33,641 nt of DNA. It comes from a virus. The translations under genes and the position numbers were made by a program. Shown here piece after piece: positions 21,657-28,528 of the stretch. Below the pieces are notes generated by a model. It was not told the origin of the DNA, made no database searches, and was given only the letters and a program-made list of their open reading frames with translations. Numbering within the stretch: position 1 is the first letter of the stretch; each line of letters opens with the position of its first letter. The DNA lies in the IMG/VR virus record IMGVR_UViG_3300042362_000069, positions 1 to 33,641 of that record; one strand, written 5' to 3'.

Positions 21657-22795
21657 GCTGGCTCCGAATCAAACGCCTTCGACTTACGCTTCACAGGCTT
21701 CTTGGCTGTTGGGTCAGCGTCAAAGAACGGGATGTCATGCTCAGCTTCCACAACCTGTATCGCTGCAACCAGCCTGTCCAGCTGTGCGTTGTCACATTCA
21801 ACAAGTTTCGGACACCCTTCAGGCCATGTCACCTTCAACATCTTTTGCGCTGTCGGGTTGAGGTTGGCGATTCGTGCTTTAACCCAACCTTGCCGGATAG
21901 ACAACTCGTTTGACAAGGCAGGAATGTCGGCCTGTGGCATCGGATTTGCTACAGGCTCGACAACTCCCTGCTTCTCGTCAGAGAACTTGTACGGTTTAAA
22001 CAGGTCTTTACGTTTACGCCAGTTACGGGTAGCGAACGACATCTTCGCTGCTTCCCAACCAGCCTCTAGGTCAACGCTGTAGAACTGGCAGTTGGCTTCG
22101 CCTGCTGGAAGATGGCAGATGATGCCTTCTTTCATGTCTAAGCCTTCTGGGAGTGCTGTGCGTTCACCAGTTTTCCAATCATAAATCCAGTCAGCGTTCG
22201 CATACATGGCAAGTTGAACTGCGATTGAACCGAATGAGTAACTCAAATCGGTTCCAGTCTTCAGGTCGAAGATACAGATTTTGCCGTCACGGGTGGTGAC
22301 AATTCGGTCAGCTGTACCAGCGTATTCAAACTCGTCATTGATGAGTAGTACTTCAATCCATTCTTTGCGCATACCGAAGTCCCATGCTGCGATTGACGCA
22401 ACATAAGTTTCAATATCGGATTGCAAACCAGCAAGGATTTGTGGCTTCATACCGAGGTCAATTTGCTGTGTGATTGAATGCAACGCTGTACCAAGGTTGG
22501 CACGGCTGTATGCGCCTGCTGCTTCAATCGCATCGTTCGCAATCTTGTTCAGTTTGCTTCGATCATCCAACGATGTTGAAGCCTGCGCGAGCAGATCGGC
22601 ACGTTGCACAATCCCTGTGATTGCCATGCGGGTTTTCCAATCAGCTAATGAACTGGAATCGTCCAGAACTTTTGCGATTGTTGTGACACGGGTGTATCCG
22701 CGTTCTTTGCCGGACGCTGGATCACTAATTTTGTAGCGACCCCAACGGTCTTTTGGTGCTTCCGCTAACAAACTGAATTCGTCTGATGTAGTCAT
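21653..22795 (-). CDS. Cas4/RecB-like PD-(D/E)XK nuclease
   Basis: ATG 22795 (380 residues) follows a strong AGGAGG and the promoter at 22838-22865. Motifs: GTALH near 102-106, EYAGTADRI with Asp163, IFDLKTG with D177 and K179, and QLAMYA near 194-199. This is the order of RecB/Cas4-type exonucleases. The C-terminal third (from about 275) is charged, with RQGWVKARIANLNPTAQKML, and may bind DNA or a partner. Known phage relatives act in recombination, replication or host DNA breakdown. It starts a tightly coupled operon. Confidence 0.85.
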   Translation of the reverse strand: MTTSDEFSLLAEAPKDRWGRYKISDPASGKERGYTRVTTIAKVLDDSSSLADWKTRMAITGIVQRADLLAQASTSLDDRSKLNKIANDAIEAAGAYSRANLGTALHSITQQIDLGMKPQILAGLQSDIETYVASIAAWDFGMRKEWIEVLLINDEFEYAGTADRIVTTRDGKICIFDLKTGTDLSYSFGSIAVQLAMYANADWIYDWKTGERTALPEGLDMKEGIICHLPAGEANCQFYSVDLEAGWEAAKMSFATRNWRKRKDLFKPYKFSDEKQGVVEPVANPMPQADIPALSNELSIRQGWVKARIANLNPTAQKMLKVTWPEGCPKLVECDNAQLDRLVAAIQVVEAEHDIPFFDADPTAKKPVKRKSKAFDSEPA

Positions 22796-22837
22796 TTTCG
22801 CAGGCCTCCTGAGCTTGGGAATTTTGGGTGTGAATTG

Positions 22838-22865
22838 AACATAGCAGGTTGAACTGCGATGTCAA
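22838..22865 (-). promoter_or_regulatory. Consensus promoter for the recombination/replication operon
   Basis: On the minus strand TTGACA (22860-22865), a 16-base spacer, and TATGTT (22838-22843) match the TTGACA/TAnnnT form of actinobacterial housekeeping promoters. It lies in the only clear gap of this region, 43 bases before the nuclease start. Confidence 0.8.
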
Positions 22866-22874
22866 GCATTACTT

Positions 22875-23243
22875 CTACAGGTTCGGTGTACCAAGGTTTT
22901 GGGTCGGCTGGTCAAGCATGAACATCAGCTCACCCCACACCTTCGCTGGCATCACCGCATACCAATCATCAACATTGGTGGAGCCTCGGCGTTTGATAAT
23001 GACGGTACCAGTCCACGCTTTAGCGTTCTCCATCTCCACTTCAAGTTCACGCAAATAACCTGGCAAATCAAACTTCTTCTCGTTTTTTACCTCCACTACG
23101 ACCCCTGGCATGCCATCGATATCGCCGCGATCGTCCGACCAACCACAACGGCTGCGCTCAGCATGAATCCAGCCAAGTTTGCGCAACCATTTAGCAACAG
23201 CAAGTTCAGCTGCCGAACCTTTACGTTTCTGAGGTGAAGTCAC
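22875..23243 (-). CDS. Holliday-junction-resolvase-like nuclease
   Basis: Start is GTG 23243 (122 residues), with GGAGG seven bases before it. The layout QKRKGSAAELAVAKWLRKLG, RSRCGWSDDRGDIDGMPGVV, then VVEVKNEKKFDLPGYLRELE is that of small PD-(D/E)XK resolvases. The E in SAAE, the D in RGDIDG and E-x-K in VEVKN are the likely metal site. The end holds GTVIIKRRGS and DDWYAVM. It may resolve branched phage DNA before packaging. It overlaps the whiB-like gene by 23 bases. Confidence 0.8.
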   Translation of the reverse strand: MTSPQKRKGSAAELAVAKWLRKLGWIHAERSRCGWSDDRGDIDGMPGVVVEVKNEKKFDLPGYLRELEVEMENAKAWTGTVIIKRRGSTNVDDWYAVMPAKVWGELMFMLDQPTQNLGTPNL

Positions 23244-23523
23244 CGTTACGCCTCCGAGTCTTTCTTAACCGTTGACGTTCCATAGTAGTCGTACCACCCC
23301 AAATACCGACCTCATCGTTATCTAACGCGAACTTGAGACATATTCTGCGAACATTACATTTCTCACAAAACAGTTTCGCATCAGAAATCAAATTAGGGAA
23401 CGCTTCACTAAAGAACAGTTCGGTTTCACCACGACACAAAGCCTTGTCTTGCCAGTCTGGTCTGTGAGGTCTGAAGGTGTTGTCACCATCAGACCACATG
23501 TCAACAACGTGACCGTTGGTCAT
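23221..23523 (-). CDS. WhiB-family iron-sulfur transcription regulator
   Basis: ATG 23523 (100 residues) overlaps the previous stop by ATGA. Four cysteines lie as C30, C53-x-x-C56 and C62 (ALCRG ... LFCEKCNVRRIC), the WhiB cluster-binding pattern. The turn GIWGG (73-77) follows, then a basic C-terminus MERQRLRKTRRR. WhiB proteins are found only in actinobacteria and their phages, where they bind sigma factor and shift transcription. A phage copy may redirect host transcription or oppose a host WhiB, as known for mycobacteriophage WhiB proteins. This is the strongest host clue in the window. Confidence 0.93.
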   Translation of the reverse strand: MTNGHVVDMWSDGDNTFRPHRPDWQDKALCRGETELFFSEAFPNLISDAKLFCEKCNVRRICLKFALDNDEVGIWGGTTTMERQRLRKTRRRNGDFTSET

Positions 23524-23792
23524 TTTGCTGTTGGATGGTTGTTGCGCGCACGGGTTTCCATACGCTTCCAATAACTCTCGTTCGCTTCCATGCGCAACTG
23601 ACGATGATGTTCACGAATGTTGAGAATGTGAACGTAAACGATTAGCACGAAATTTAGTGCGATGAATAGTTTCCATTCGAGCGGTGTTGCTGGTTGTGCG
23701 TCAGGTATTTCTTCTGCTGTTGGCATCAGCCAGAAACCCCACATAATCGCCATACCGATTGCTACTGCTGCTTGCTTTTGACGGTTTGTCAT
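23520..23792 (-). CDS. Two-span small membrane protein
   Basis: ATG 23792 (90 residues) has GGAGGG just upstream. Hydrophobic stretches at about residues 8-24 (AAVAIGMAIMWGFWLM) and 41-58 (LFIALNFVLIVYVHIL) flank a short loop. A basic, helical C-terminal tail follows (IREHHRQLRMEANESY). It is joined by ATGA to the WhiB-like gene. Function unknown; a holin role is possible but two better holin candidates lie near the VanY gene. Confidence 0.7.
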   Translation of the reverse strand: MTNRQKQAAVAIGMAIMWGFWLMPTAEEIPDAQPATPLEWKLFIALNFVLIVYVHILNIREHHRQLRMEANESYWKRMETRARNNHPTAK

Positions 23793-23849
23793 TGTCCCTC
23801 CTTGGGTACTGATGACCTTAGGGGACGGCTGGGGCGTTGTGGTGGATGG

Positions 23850-24311
23850 TTAGAGACTCCAATGGCGTAGCCCGCCATTGTCGTAGAGATATTTTGCTAC
23901 GGCTAGGTTGCAGTCGACGTTGAATAGTCCTGTGATGTCGGTGCCACAGATGTTGCGGGTGACGGTTTTCCAACTGGAGTTGACTTGGACTAGGCCTAAG
24001 TCTTGTGAGCCGTTCCGGTTTAGGGTGGTGTTGTGGGCTTTGATTCGGCATCGGGATTCGCGCCAGGCGATGTAGGAGAACGCTTTGACTGGTAGGCCGT
24101 GTTGAGCGAACTTTGGTTCCCATTGTGGGCATCGCTTCAAAGGGTCTTTGGGTACTCCTGCTGGGAGTATCTCAACCACGTTGGTTTGTGGTTCGCGGGT
24201 GATTTGGGTTTGGGTGGCTGGGTGGGTTTGGGTGGCTTGGGGTTGGGCTGCGAAGGCTGTGCCTACGAAGATGGTGGATAGGGCGATGAGTGTTGCGGTG
24301 ATTATGCGCAA
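23850..24311 (-). CDS. Secreted lysozyme-like/lytic transglycosylase
   Basis: Start is TTG 24311 behind AAGGAA; this gives 153 residues with an intact signal peptide (ITATLIALSTIFVGTAFA, cleavage after AFA). After a Thr/Gln-rich linker comes a transglycosylase core: IAWRESRC with likely catalytic Glu85, GSQDLGLVQVN, and NLAVAKYLYDNGGLRHW at the end. Four cysteines (61, 88, 122, 134) could form disulfides outside the cell. A sec-exported muralytic enzyme could act in lysis or on the envelope. It lies apart from the VanY/holin group, near early genes, so timing is unclear. Confidence 0.8.
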   Translation of the reverse strand: MRIITATLIALSTIFVGTAFAAQPQATQTHPATQTQITREPQTNVVEILPAGVPKDPLKRCPQWEPKFAQHGLPVKAFSYIAWRESRCRIKAHNTTLNRNGSQDLGLVQVNSSWKTVTRNICGTDITGLFNVDCNLAVAKYLYDNGGLRHWSL

Positions 24312-24330
24312 GTTGTTTCCTTCCGTTTGT

Positions 24331-24369
24331 CCGATAAATAACGCACACCCAAGGAGGGGAAGGTGTGCG
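24331..24369 (-). terminator. Candidate Rho-independent terminator
   Basis: On the minus strand CGCACACC pairs with GGTGTGCG (24362-24369 with 24342-24349) and is followed by TTATTTATC. The stem is perfect over eight bases but the U-tract is interrupted. It lies after the gene at 24416 and before the exported transglycosylase. Confidence 0.55.
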
Positions 24370-24415
24370 GGTGTTCAAGCCCAAGAAAAGGCGGGCGAAC
24401 GATCCGAGGTTTAGT

Positions 24416-24703
24416 CTACTTGCTAGGTGCTAAGCCTGGGATGTTCTTGGTCATGACCTTCATGTCTTGAACCATAGCAACAGGGATACACAAAACCCCG
24501 TCGACGGAATCTGAGTCAGTTTTTGATTGGAATATGGTGATATGGCCTTCTTTGCCACCATCGCTGATGGGGAGCAGGAACCCACAGCTGACCACTTCAC
24601 AGGGGTCGGTACCGATGTCGGTGATAGGTGTCCAAGTGTCGGTGGCAGCGTGAGCGTCATGCCATGTCACAACAACCATTGTGCGCATTTCAGGATGCGA
24701 CAT
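24416..24703 (-). CDS. Conserved small phage protein
   Basis: ATG 24703 (95 residues) follows GGAGGGG and overlaps the phosphoesterase by 14 bases. The layout MVVVTWHDAHAATDTWTPI, then SCGFLLPISDGGKEGHITIF and LCIPVAMVQDMKVM is a pattern I have seen in many actinobacteriophage genomes as a hypothetical protein (VTW-DAH ... GYLL ... IP-x-x-MV). No function is known to me. It is followed by a hairpin terminator candidate. Confidence 0.75.
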   Translation of the reverse strand: MSHPEMRTMVVVTWHDAHAATDTWTPITDIGTDPCEVVSCGFLLPISDGGKEGHITIFQSKTDSDSVDGVLCIPVAMVQDMKVMTKNIPGLAPSK

Positions 24704-25658
24704 AATCTTTACCCCTCCACCTAGCCCAACCGTCACGGATAGGAATCATCTCAAGGTTGAACTCCCCGTCACCAGGTATGTACTCAACCACACTCAAGCC
24801 TTGTTGCCAGTCTTCCGCTCGATACAACGGGCGTCCGTCTAGGTCATGGCCTCCGCGTGTGCTTGGCACGACACCATCGATTCGAGCAAGACAACCTGGT
24901 GATGCTGCGAGGATCGTCCTAGAGCCGTCGTGGTCGTCCCTAGTGCGTTCAGCCCACTCCCGACGGTGAATATGCCCATAAATCACAGAGGTCTTTACAG
25001 TCGCTAAATACTTGTGCGCAGTCGAGCCTCCGGATGCAACCTTGTCACCGTGAATGACATGAAGACGCTGGTTGATCCAATGCGCCCCCGTCGGGTATCC
25101 AGGCAGATACTCCACCCCATAGTCGTCAAGGTTGCAAAGATACGGCACACTCATCACAGGCCATTCCTCAGGCCTCAACCCGCGCCTCAATCCGAACGCT
25201 GCACCAGCACCGTCAAGGATGAAGTTGCCGAGCCGTTCCTCATGGTTGCCAGCAATCCAAACAATTCGAGCATCGGGTGCCAGTTTGCGTAGCTGTGCGC
25301 AGAGTTGACTGGCACGGTCAATCGCCGCTTGGGTCGTTCTGGCGAAGGCTGGTGTGTATCTGTATTTCCCAAACTCACAGAGGTCTAGGTTGTCTCCGAC
25401 TAGAACGATTTGGTCAGGTTTGGACGCTTTCACGATTTGTAGTGCAACGTCTAACGCCTGCTCATCATGTATCGGTTCCAGAGAATTGTCGTGCGTTCGG
25501 AAGTATCCGAGTTGCATGTCAGGTAACACAACCGCTACCGCATAGTCTCGTTGAGGTGATTTGGTTCCAGACGATTTAGGCAACTGGTATTTCTTGCCTT
25601 GCTGAACCACAGGCCAAGCCGGATAATACGACTGGCGTATCTCGTTAAGAAGAGTCAC
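24690..25658 (-). CDS. Calcineurin-like metallophosphoesterase
   Basis: I choose GTG 25658 (322 residues), with AGGG six bases upstream and a 14-base overlap with the previous gene; the longer frame from 25745 adds residues lying inside that gene. Metal-site motifs appear in order: LPDMQLG (47), GDNLD (88-92), GNHEE (137-141), HGD (203-205), GHIH (228-231). This is a full set for a two-metal phosphoesterase. Substrate is unknown: DNA ends, nucleotides or a signalling nucleotide are all possible. Similar enzymes are common in actinobacteriophages. Confidence 0.85.
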   Translation of the reverse strand: MTLLNEIRQSYYPAWPVVQQGKKYQLPKSSGTKSPQRDYAVAVVLPDMQLGYFRTHDNSLEPIHDEQALDVALQIVKASKPDQIVLVGDNLDLCEFGKYRYTPAFARTTQAAIDRASQLCAQLRKLAPDARIVWIAGNHEERLGNFILDGAGAAFGLRRGLRPEEWPVMSVPYLCNLDDYGVEYLPGYPTGAHWINQRLHVIHGDKVASGGSTAHKYLATVKTSVIYGHIHRREWAERTRDDHDGSRTILAASPGCLARIDGVVPSTRGGHDLDGRPLYRAEDWQQGLSVVEYIPGDGEFNLEMIPIRDGWARWRGKDYVAS

Positions 25659-25869
25659 GAGTAGCCCTATATCGTGTGATAACTGAACCAGATAACGTGA
25701 TTTTTCTAGCCTGCAAAGCCTTGATGATTTGGGCTGGTCGCACACTCAAATCGTTTAGGGCTTCCAATAAATCTTTGCCATCGGCTTCACCGAGTTCAGC
25801 AATGATTTGGTTTATGCGACTATTTTGACCTGCTCGCTGCCCTTTTATTTCTGACAGGAATTTCCCCAC
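25645..25869 (-). CDS. Small helix-turn-helix-like protein
   Basis: Start is GTG 25869 (74 residues), six bases after a strong AAGGGGG; the longer frame to 25938 would overlap the previous gene further. The core DLLEALNDLSVRPAQIIKAL followed by ITLSGSVITRYRAT reads as helix-turn-helix with a basic recognition part. I have seen this pattern in small phage proteins between lysis and phosphoesterase genes. It may bind DNA and control late genes. Confidence 0.65.
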   Translation of the reverse strand: MGKFLSEIKGQRAGQNSRINQIIAELGEADGKDLLEALNDLSVRPAQIIKALQARKITLSGSVITRYRATRDSS

Positions 25870-26068
25870 TAGATGCCCCCTTAAGATGCCAATCGATATG
25901 TGCATCCAACTTACTATCAATCCTCTCCACTTTTCCACCGACGCTCCGCAGAATTTCCATCACGCTTGCATGGTCTTTAGTGTTCTCATGCTTCACCTTC
26001 AACAAAAGAGTAGTAACCACCCCACCAACAGCAGTCACAAGGCTCGCAATAACAATGCCCCAATCCAT
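25820..26068 (-). CDS. Holin-like membrane protein with coiled-coil tail
   Basis: ATG 26068 (82 residues) lies one base after the VanY stop. One membrane span (IVIASLVTAVGGVVTTLLL, about 5-23) is followed by a charged helix (SVMEILRSVGGKVERIDSKL) and a basic tail. This resembles the one-span proteins that accompany endolysin genes in actinobacteriophages, often called holin or antiholin. It overlaps the HTH gene by 50 bases. Confidence 0.65.
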   Translation of the reverse strand: MDWGIVIASLVTAVGGVVTTLLLKVKHENTKDHASVMEILRSVGGKVERIDSKLDAHIDWHLKGASSGEIPVRNKRAASRSK

Positions 26069-26069
26069 C

Positions 26070-26654
26070 TCAAACCCCAACCTTCAGCTGTGCCGGTGTC
26101 TTATCACCAGCAACATAACGGATATGCCAAGGCTCAGATTGCAGCTCCCAAGACCAACCCAACGACGGTGCCTCAGACAACAAAAAATCTAGCCCAGACC
26201 GTTTAGCACCTTTGGGTTTCGTTGAAATTGTGACAACACCAGCCTTCGTTTTAAGTGCAGCATCAATGGCTAAACCCCAACCATGATTACTGGTGCCAGG
26301 TGTTGCGACGGGTGCGCCAACATGCAGAAACCATTTCTCGCCGTTGAATATGCGGATAACTTGCACGTTTTTCTTTGCGTCAGGGAACGGTTTCATCCTC
26401 GACCTAAACAAAGCCATCTGTTGCTCATAGGGGCGGTAGTCGCCAACATGCACCAAATCTAAACCTTCTTCCGCAGCAAGCCCGCGAAGCATCGCCCAAG
26501 ATGTTGCTGCGTAATGGTGCATCTGGCCTGACGGCGCGATCGGACGTAACAACGACTTAGGGAGTTTGCCGTTCTGACAGCCCTTCAAATCTTGTGGCAA
26601 CACCATCTTTGCCACAGGCAAACCGCCCACCGAAACCCTCCTACCGAACGCCAT
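26070..26654 (-). CDS. VanY-type D-Ala-D-Ala carboxypeptidase/endolysin
   Basis: ATG 26654 (194 residues) forms TGATG with the previous stop; a GTG at 26657 is also possible. The core has HVGDYRPYEQQMALF, then TSNHGWGLAIDA (His124, Asp131 as zinc ligands) and SEPWHIRY (catalytic Glu174, His177). These are the VanY/M15 peptidase motifs. The enzyme would cut peptidoglycan stem peptides. No signal peptide is present, and holin-like genes lie on both sides, so this is a lysis cassette. Confidence 0.88.
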   Translation of the reverse strand: MAFGRRVSVGGLPVAKMVLPQDLKGCQNGKLPKSLLRPIAPSGQMHHYAATSWAMLRGLAAEEGLDLVHVGDYRPYEQQMALFRSRMKPFPDAKKNVQVIRIFNGEKWFLHVGAPVATPGTSNHGWGLAIDAALKTKAGVVTISTKPKGAKRSGLDFLLSEAPSLGWSWELQSEPWHIRYVAGDKTPAQLKVGV

Positions 26655-26878
26655 CACTCAGCGATTTCAGGCACTTCAGCAAACAACGCTTCAACAGTTT
26701 TCTTATCCTCAGCACGTTGAGCGAACTCACCCAAACCCAAAGCCGACAACACGAACGCGATAGCAGGTTCCGTTGGTACATCAGGTACAACAAAGGCAAC
26801 AACCAGCGCAATAGTCGAAGATATGAACGCTGCAACACGAACAGGATTGTTGTGAACAAACGTGCTGATTCTTTTCAT
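26654..26878 (-). CDS. Two-span holin candidate
   Basis: ATG 26878 (74 residues) with AAGGG upstream. Two hydrophobic helices (VRVAAFISSTIALVVAFVV, and PAIAFVLSALGLGEFA) are followed by an acidic charged tail (AEDKKTVEALFAEVPEIAE). Size, topology and position right before the VanY enzyme fit a class II holin. Confidence 0.7.
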   Translation of the reverse strand: MKRISTFVHNNPVRVAAFISSTIALVVAFVVPDVPTEPAIAFVLSALGLGEFAQRAEDKKTVEALFAEVPEIAE

Positions 26879-26931
26879 ATCAAACCCTTCGAGACGGTAC
26901 CCAGCAAGTGTACCAAAACAAGGTTTAACGG

Positions 26932-27276
26932 TTAAAAGGAGGCAACCCAATCCTCGTTCGCTTCATCCCAAACAAACATTCCTTCACCGTCCGGATACGG
27001 GACTGGTGGTTGCCAGTCATAATTCTCGTCAAGATACCAAGAGTTAAACGGTGCAGGTGCGATGAACACGTCATCAACGTCATCGTAGGTGTAACCAACA
27101 CCTGCGAACTGTTTGCGAATGTTGTTGTTGAACGATGTACGTTTGCATACCTGCCCACGAATGTTGCCGTAATAGGTTTCCCAATCGGATACACCGTCAA
27201 CGGTTTCATCTTCGTTGCGTCCAACAATCACTTCGGTCACAATGTTTTCTTCGTCTAAGAATGCGTAGTGTGCCAT
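26932..27276 (-). CDS. MAHFAKLD-type small phage protein
   Basis: This 114-residue protein starts at ATG 27276. The opening MAHYAFLDEENIVTEVIVGR is a widespread phage pattern, found in many tailed phages near fibre genes. Further on VCKRTSFNNNIRKQFAGVGY, then DDVFIAPAPFNSWYLDE and a Trp-rich acidic end. It is thought to be a small structural protein, maybe attached to the fibres, but its role is not established. It follows the Gly-rich adhesin directly. Confidence 0.75.
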   Translation of the reverse strand: MAHYAFLDEENIVTEVIVGRNEDETVDGVSDWETYYGNIRGQVCKRTSFNNNIRKQFAGVGYTYDDVDDVFIAPAPFNSWYLDENYDWQPPVPYPDGEGMFVWDEANEDWVASF

Positions 27277-27277
27277 G

Positions 27278-28129
27278 TTAAACCGTTATTGAATCTGTTC
27301 CAGCGGTGAATGTGTAGACACGGAAACCGCTTCTGGTCGATGTGTCAACTGTGTATGTTAAACCTGCGCCGATCGAGGTGAGTGGGTCGAATGCGGTTGA
27401 GTAGGCGATGATGACAACACCTGACCCACCGTTGGAGTTGTTGTCTGCTGTGAGGTTTCCTCCACCGCCACCGCCGCCTGTGTTGTCTGTGCCTGGTGTT
27501 GGCCCAACGCCACCTCCACCTGATGCTGTACCGTTCGCCGTATATCCTGCACCTGCACCGCCACCACCGCGAGTGACTGACACACCAGTTATTGATGACG
27601 CTGTACCTGTTCCACCGTTGCCACCCGTAGAGTTCCCTGACCCAGATGTGCTTCCCGTTCCTCCGGTAGCTGTAGCACCACCACCGCCACCACCCCAACG
27701 ATAGGTGGCACTATCTGTTCCACCTGACCCACCGTTGTTACCTTGTGATGGTGAAGTTGAAGGGGTGTTACCTGAACCACCAGTTAAAAATCCTGCTGTA
27801 CCGCCACCACCGCCACCTGAACCACCGTTAGAGGCCAACACACCAGATGTACCACCACCTGCACCACCACCGGCAGTAGATGTGATGGAAGACAAAACGG
27901 AATCATTACCATTTGAACCGTTAGCAGTACCAACACCTTTAGCCCCACCACCACCAACAGTTACAGTCACAGTTCCAGCCAAAGCAAACGATGCGCTAGA
28001 CCGATAACCTCCAGCACCACCGCCACCACCACCGTTTTGACCTCCACCGCCACCGCCACCAGCGATGACCAGATACTCGACAGTTGCAGGAGGATTAGAA
28101 CCCGCACCCACTCCAGCGAAGATTTGCAT
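27278..28129 (-). CDS. Glycine-rich adhesin/receptor-binding protein
   Basis: This 283-residue protein starts at ATG 28129. After a short head (VEYLVIAGGGGGGG), most of the chain is poly-Gly runs broken by Ser/Thr/Asn loops, up to about residue 240. It closes with GVVIIAYSTAF and a beta-rich end. That layout resembles adhesins such as T4-like gp38, whose glycine-rich layers carry hypervariable loops for receptor contact, and the VIAGGGGGG start is common in phage fibres. Placed at the end of the tail genes, it is the best receptor-binding candidate. Confidence 0.78.
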   Translation of the reverse strand: MQIFAGVGAGSNPPATVEYLVIAGGGGGGGQNGGGGGGAGGYRSSASFALAGTVTVTVGGGGAKGVGTANGSNGNDSVLSSITSTAGGGAGGGTSGVLASNGGSGGGGGGTAGFLTGGSGNTPSTSPSQGNNGGSGGTDSATYRWGGGGGGATATGGTGSTSGSGNSTGGNGGTGTASSITGVSVTRGGGGAGAGYTANGTASGGGGVGPTPGTDNTGGGGGGGNLTADNNSNGGSGVVIIAYSTAFDPLTSIGAGLTYTVDTSTRSGFRVYTFTAGTDSITV

Positions 28130-28133
28130 GACG

Positions 28134-28517
28134 TTAAGCGGTTACGTTGCCAACCATAACCCAAGCGTCAGTATCCCACTTGAGAACAGTACAAACAGCG
28201 TATTGGGTTGTGAGTTTAAGTTTGCTACCAGCGGAACGAATCACAGCAGTACCACCAGCAACAAAAGTCGCGGTACCAGTACCCAACAACATGAAGTTCA
28301 GTTGGTCACCAATAGCGAACGCCGTTGTAGCGTTCGCAGGGATAGTAATCGTTTGTGCTGCTGCGTTATTTAACGTCGTCAACTGGCCTACCTGAGCGGT
28401 GCCAGGTGTGTAAGCCGTACCAGTCTGAGCGTTGACTGTTATCAGCGCATTAGCAAGGATGTTCATGTTGTTACTGGTGAGCGTGTCCCCAGGAGCGAAA
28501 GTAGGTCTAACTGCCAT
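28134..28517 (-). CDS. Beta-rich tail fibre/minor tail protein
   Basis: ATG 28517, 127 residues. The start FAPGDTLTSNNMNILANALI is helical, followed by a beta domain: AAAQTITIPANATTAFAIGD, FMLLGTGTATFVAGG, and KLTTQYAVCTVLKWDTDAWV. This strand pattern is common at fibre ends and caps in phages. It lies between the carbohydrate-binding tail protein and the Gly-rich adhesin. Exact role is not known. Confidence 0.7.
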   Translation of the reverse strand: MAVRPTFAPGDTLTSNNMNILANALITVNAQTGTAYTPGTAQVGQLTTLNNAAAQTITIPANATTAFAIGDQLNFMLLGTGTATFVAGGTAVIRSAGSKLKLTTQYAVCTVLKWDTDAWVMVGNVTA

Positions 28518-28528
28518 AACCGTTGAGT

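Noticed and set aside
24172-24384. Minus-strand frame rich in Pro/His/Asn overlapping the transglycosylase start
   Set aside because: It is an out-of-frame shadow; the frame with signal peptide and SLT motifs is clearly the coding one.
26879-26931. Small GGTAC/GTACC hairpin as a terminator between MAHFAKLD-type gene and holin
   Set aside because: Only five base pairs and no U-tract.
27408-28007. Proline-rich plus-strand open frames
   Set aside because: They are the mirror of the Gly-rich adhesin: GGN codons read as CCN on the other strand. No ribosome site.
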